From positions 1,314,501 to 1,378,500 of the forward strand of contig NZ_CP081844.1 in assembly GCF_019803445.1 (NCBI RefSeq): a stretch of 64,000 nt of DNA, in the 5' to 3' direction. A program made the translations under genes and the position numbers. Shown one piece after another: positions 61,890 to 64,000 of this stretch (positions are counted from its first letter, which is position 1; each line of letters starts with the position of its first letter). The notes beneath the pieces were generated by a model. That model was not told the DNA's origin, searched no databases, and saw only the letters and a list, made by a program, of their open reading frames with translations. This stretch comes from Caenibius sp. WL (GTDB taxonomy: Bacteria > Pseudomonadota > Alphaproteobacteria > Sphingomonadales > Sphingomonadaceae).

Positions 61890-62840
61890 TCAGGCCACCG
61901 TCTTGGGGGCCGCGCCGAAGCGGCCGAGCTTGCGATAGCGGACCATCCAGCGGTCGAGGAACAGCGACAGCGGGCGGGGCGTGATGCCCAGCGCTTCGAT
62001 CCCCGGTTCCTGCCCCGAAGGCACGCTGCCGGCCCGCAGCAGCTTCAACTGGTCGCGGCTGATCGGGATGCCGGGTAGCGCGGCCAGCACGCCGGCAAGG
62101 CCGTCGGACAGTTCGATGAATGTCCGCTCACGCTCCTGCGCGGCGGCGATCCGGCGGTTGAGCGTGGCCACCTCAATCGCTTCGGGCCCGGCGATCTCGT
62201 AAGTCTTGCCGCCATGCGCGGCGGGATCGGCCAATGCCTGCGCCACGGCCTGCGCCGCGTCGTCGATGAACAGCGGCTGGAGCTTCGCATGCGGGGCGAA
62301 AATCGGGATCACCGGCAGGCTGGCGATCAGCCCGGCGAACTTGTTGATGAACTGGTCGTCGTCCCCCGCCAGAATCGCCGGGCGCAGAATCGTCGCCGTG
62401 GGGAAGGCCGCGCGCACCGCCGCTTCGCCGGCGGCTTTCGTCCGGGCGTAGGCGACAGGCGATTCGGCATCGGCGCCCAGCGCCGATATATGGACGAAAG
62501 CGCTCGCCCCGGCGTTCCGCGCAGCCAGCGCGCATGCTTCGGCGCCGCGCACGTGCACCGCGTCGAGATCGCCAGTGAACGCGCCCACCAGATAGACCAC
62601 GGCATCCGCCCCGGCCACGACCGGGGCGATGGTGTGCGGCTTGGTAACGTCGCAGCCGACGAACTGGATCTGGCCGAGATTGGCCAGCGGGCGCAGATTG
62701 AAGCCGCGTTTGGGATGGCGCGAAGCCACGCGCAACCGCGCGCCGCGCGCCAGCAGTTCCTGCGCGACATGCGTGCCCAGCATGCCGCTGCCGCCCAGCA
62801 GCAGCACCAATTTGCCATCCAGCGGATCGGAATGTGCCAT
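61890..62840 (-). CDS. NAD(P)-binding SDR-fold protein, NDUFA9-like
   Basis: A 316-residue atypical SDR protein with the Rossmann loop VLLLGGSGMLGTHVAQELLARGARLRVA, resembling NDUFA9-type accessory proteins of complex I found near respiratory genes in alphaproteobacteria. RPAILAGDDDQFINKFAGLI and QPLFIDDAAQAVAQALADP are also characteristic. It is a probable complex I assembly or nucleotide-binding protein, but isoflavone-reductase-like alternatives exist. Confidence 0.85.
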   Translation of the reverse strand: MAHSDPLDGKLVLLLGGSGMLGTHVAQELLARGARLRVASRHPKRGFNLRPLANLGQIQFVGCDVTKPHTIAPVVAGADAVVYLVGAFTGDLDAVHVRGAEACALAARNAGASAFVHISALGADAESPVAYARTKAAGEAAVRAAFPTATILRPAILAGDDDQFINKFAGLIASLPVIPIFAPHAKLQPLFIDDAAQAVAQALADPAAHGGKTYEIAGPEAIEVATLNRRIAAAQERERTFIELSDGLAGVLAALPGIPISRDQLKLLRAGSVPSGQEPGIEALGITPRPLSLFLDRWMVRYRKLGRFGAAPKTVA

Positions 62841-62954
62841 AGTATGCAGGTCCAACCTGTGTAAAAGAATGCCGTTCTGCGGCTCGCCATGCCGCAAGGC
62901 GGGGCACATCGCAAGGGAGCGCGCAATTTGTTTCGCCTTCCTGCAAGAGAGGCG

Positions 62955-62980
62955 TTGACAGCCCCCGGGGCGTTGGCTAG
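62955..62980 (+). promoter_or_regulatory. candidate tRNA-Leu promoter
   Basis: A perfect -35 TTGACA (62955-62960) followed by a weak -10 near GGCTAGTG (62975-62982), then a GC-rich discriminator (GGCGCCC). It lies about 55 bases before the tRNA. Confidence 0.35.
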
Positions 62981-63033
62981 TGGCGCCCACCTACCCGCTG
63001 CACAGCGCCTTTTTCGAAGCCTGTGCGGTCCGT

Positions 63034-63120
63034 GCCCAGATGGCGGAATTGGTAGACGCACCGTCTTCAGGTGGCGGCGCTCGCAAGGGCGTGGAGGTTC
63101 GAGTCCTCTTCTGGGCACCA
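63034..63120 (+). tRNA. tRNA-Leu (anticodon CAG)
   Basis: Acceptor GCCCAGA (63034-63040) pairs with TCTGGGC (63110-63116). The D arm is GGCGGAATTGGTAGACGC, the anticodon stem CCGTC-TTCAGGT-GGCGG carries CAG, a long variable arm marks class II, and the T arm is GAGG-TTCGAGT-CCTC. CCA is encoded. Reads CUG codons. Confidence 0.97.
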
Positions 63121-63126
63121 TTTTTT

Positions 63127-63153
63127 CCTTCTGGAAGAATCCGGAAGGTTTTC
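63127..63153 (+). terminator. terminator after tRNA-Leu
   Basis: CCTTCTGG, loop AAGAAT, CCGGAAGG, then TTTTC. Confidence 0.8.
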
Positions 63154-63353
63154 AACGAAATCGCCAAGAGCACGCCGGGTTTCACGCCGTGGGCCTGCGG
63201 TTTTCTCTCGATCAGCACCATGGCAACGGCTCCCCCCAAAGGGCGTAACTTCCCGCGCGCTCAGGCATGGCTTGATTCATTGCGCCAATCGCGGCTGAAT
63301 GCGGGCAGAGAAAACAGAATGATGGGGAGCATGAGGTGGCAGGAGAGGCGAAT

Positions 63354-64000
63354 ATGAAGGGGCGGCCGCTGGTGGTGGCGGTTTCGATCAATGGCGAGCG
63401 TTCGAAAAGCGCCAACCCCCATGTTCCCATCGGGCCCGATGAAATCGTGGCAACGGCGCTGTCCTGCTACGATGCCGGGGCCTCGATCATTCACTGCCAC
63501 AATGCGAGCACCGCGCTGAAGGGGCAGGCGGCGGCTGACGATTATCTGGCGGCGTGGCGGCGCATCCGGGCGGAGCGGCCCGGCGCGCTGTGGTATCCGA
63601 CGCTGACCCGCGACGGCTGCGACGATCTCGACCATGTTCGGATCATCGATGAGGCGATCGGGCTGGAGTTCGCCTGCTGCGATCCGGGCTCGGTCGGCTT
63701 TTCCGCTCTCGATGCGGAAGGCATTCCGATGGGCGGTTACTACACCAACAGTTACGAGCAGATCCGGGCCAATTTCGCGCAGCTCGCCGCATGGAAGCTG
63801 GGGCCGCAGATAGCGATCTACGAGCCCGGCTATCTGCGCACGGTGCTGGCCTATCATGCGGCGGGCACACTGCCGCAAGGGGCGGTGGTCAACCTCTATT
63901 TCGGCGGACCTTACGGCTTGTCCACCCAGGCCAGCCCCAGTTTCGGCCTGCCGCCCACGCGCCATGCACTGCTGGCCTATCTCGATATGCTGGAGGGGAC
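63354..64000 (+). CDS. beta-keto acid cleavage enzyme (DUF849), 3' end cut
   Basis: The open frame from ATG 63354 runs past the window edge; 215 codons are visible. It opens MKGRPLVVAVSINGERSKS and has the metal-binding HCHNAS motif, IGPDEIVATALSCYDAGASIIHCH, plus the NLYFGGPYGL region of the 3-keto-5-aminohexanoate cleavage / BKACE family. Members cleave beta-keto acids with acetyl-CoA using Zn2+; the natural substrate varies widely and is unknown here. AGGAGAGG precedes the ATG. Confidence 0.87.
   Translation, partial: MKGRPLVVAVSINGERSKSANPHVPIGPDEIVATALSCYDAGASIIHCHNASTALKGQAAADDYLAAWRRIRAERPGALWYPTLTRDGCDDLDHVRIIDEAIGLEFACCDPGSVGFSALDAEGIPMGGYYTNSYEQIRANFAQLAAWKLGPQIAIYEPGYLRTVLAYHAAGTLPQGAVVNLYFGGPYGLSTQASPSFGLPPTRHALLAYLDMLEG

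Noticed and set aside
63034-63353. tRNA-Leu as an integration site of a genomic island
   Set aside because: No duplicate of the tRNA 3' end and no integrase are seen within the window; the downstream gene is an ordinary metabolic enzyme.

Overview
The window looks like a chromosomal segment of a GC-rich alphaproteobacterium of the order Sphingomonadales (Novosphingobium, Sphingobium or a close relative; the genus cannot be fixed from the sequence alone). The evidence is the alphaproteobacterial cluster hisS-prfA-prmC-DUF4167, a GapR/DUF2312 gene, a HisKA_2/HWE-type sensor kinase, a TTG-started lysC, and many copies of two short palindromic repeats of the kind scattered through sphingomonad genomes. 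Almost everything is core chromosome. There is no integrase, transposase, phage module, CRISPR array or rRNA operon.

Layout. 0-8 kb: pyrophosphatase (cut by the window edge), hisS, prfA, prmC, a DUF4167 protein, lnt and metK. 8-20.6 kb: an HTH-bearing hypothetical protein with a repeat inserted in frame, glutathione peroxidase, the two 3-oxoacid CoA-transferase subunits, a promoter/sRNA-like gap, a bacterial CDC48/p97-type double AAA+ ATPase, an orphan CHASE3 sensor kinase overlapping polA, an alanine-repeat lipoprotein and a class A beta-lactamase-fold protein lacking the usual Glu166. 21-27.6 kb: groESL with a CIRCE operator and an RpoH-like promoter, a MATE exporter, a c-type cytochrome lipoprotein, a class C-like serine hydrolase, and rplJ-rplL. 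27.9-39.4 kb: two membrane glycosyltransferases, then rpoB-rpoC. 39.5-51.1 kb: a LysE exporter, a 42-residue membrane protein, a GDT1/TMEM165 manganese exporter behind a yybP-ykoY riboswitch, nadE, a META-type lipoprotein, gltX, pyk, gapR, a YbjQ protein, a GNAT, yebC, a delta-9 desaturase, ruvC, an ABM monooxygenase and an ArsC/Spx-like protein. 51.2-64 kb: small exported proteins, a GNAT, ubiG, lysC, an alpha/beta hydrolase, two SnoaL-fold proteins, catalase, a nitronate monooxygenase-like flavoprotein, the stomatin/NfeD pair, an NDUFA9-like protein, tRNA-Leu(CAG) and the start of a beta-keto acid cleavage enzyme.

Functional links. prfA makes the release factor whose GGQ glutamine is methylated by the product of the next gene, prmC. 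hisS, gltX, tRNA-Leu, rplJ/L and rpoBC serve gene expression. groESL is set up for heat-shock control. Gpx, catalase and the Mn exporter address peroxide and metal stress.

No clearly new multi-gene system is visible. The points that most deserve a second look are the REPIN-like inverted doublets (six pairs), the nested inverted-repeat element after lysC, a terminator-ended non-coding unit upstream of the CDC48 gene that looks like a small RNA, paired TGCCCC-NN-GGGGCA dyads between polA and a repetitive lipoprotein, the E166-less beta-lactamase fold, and the broken rplJL/rpoBC order.
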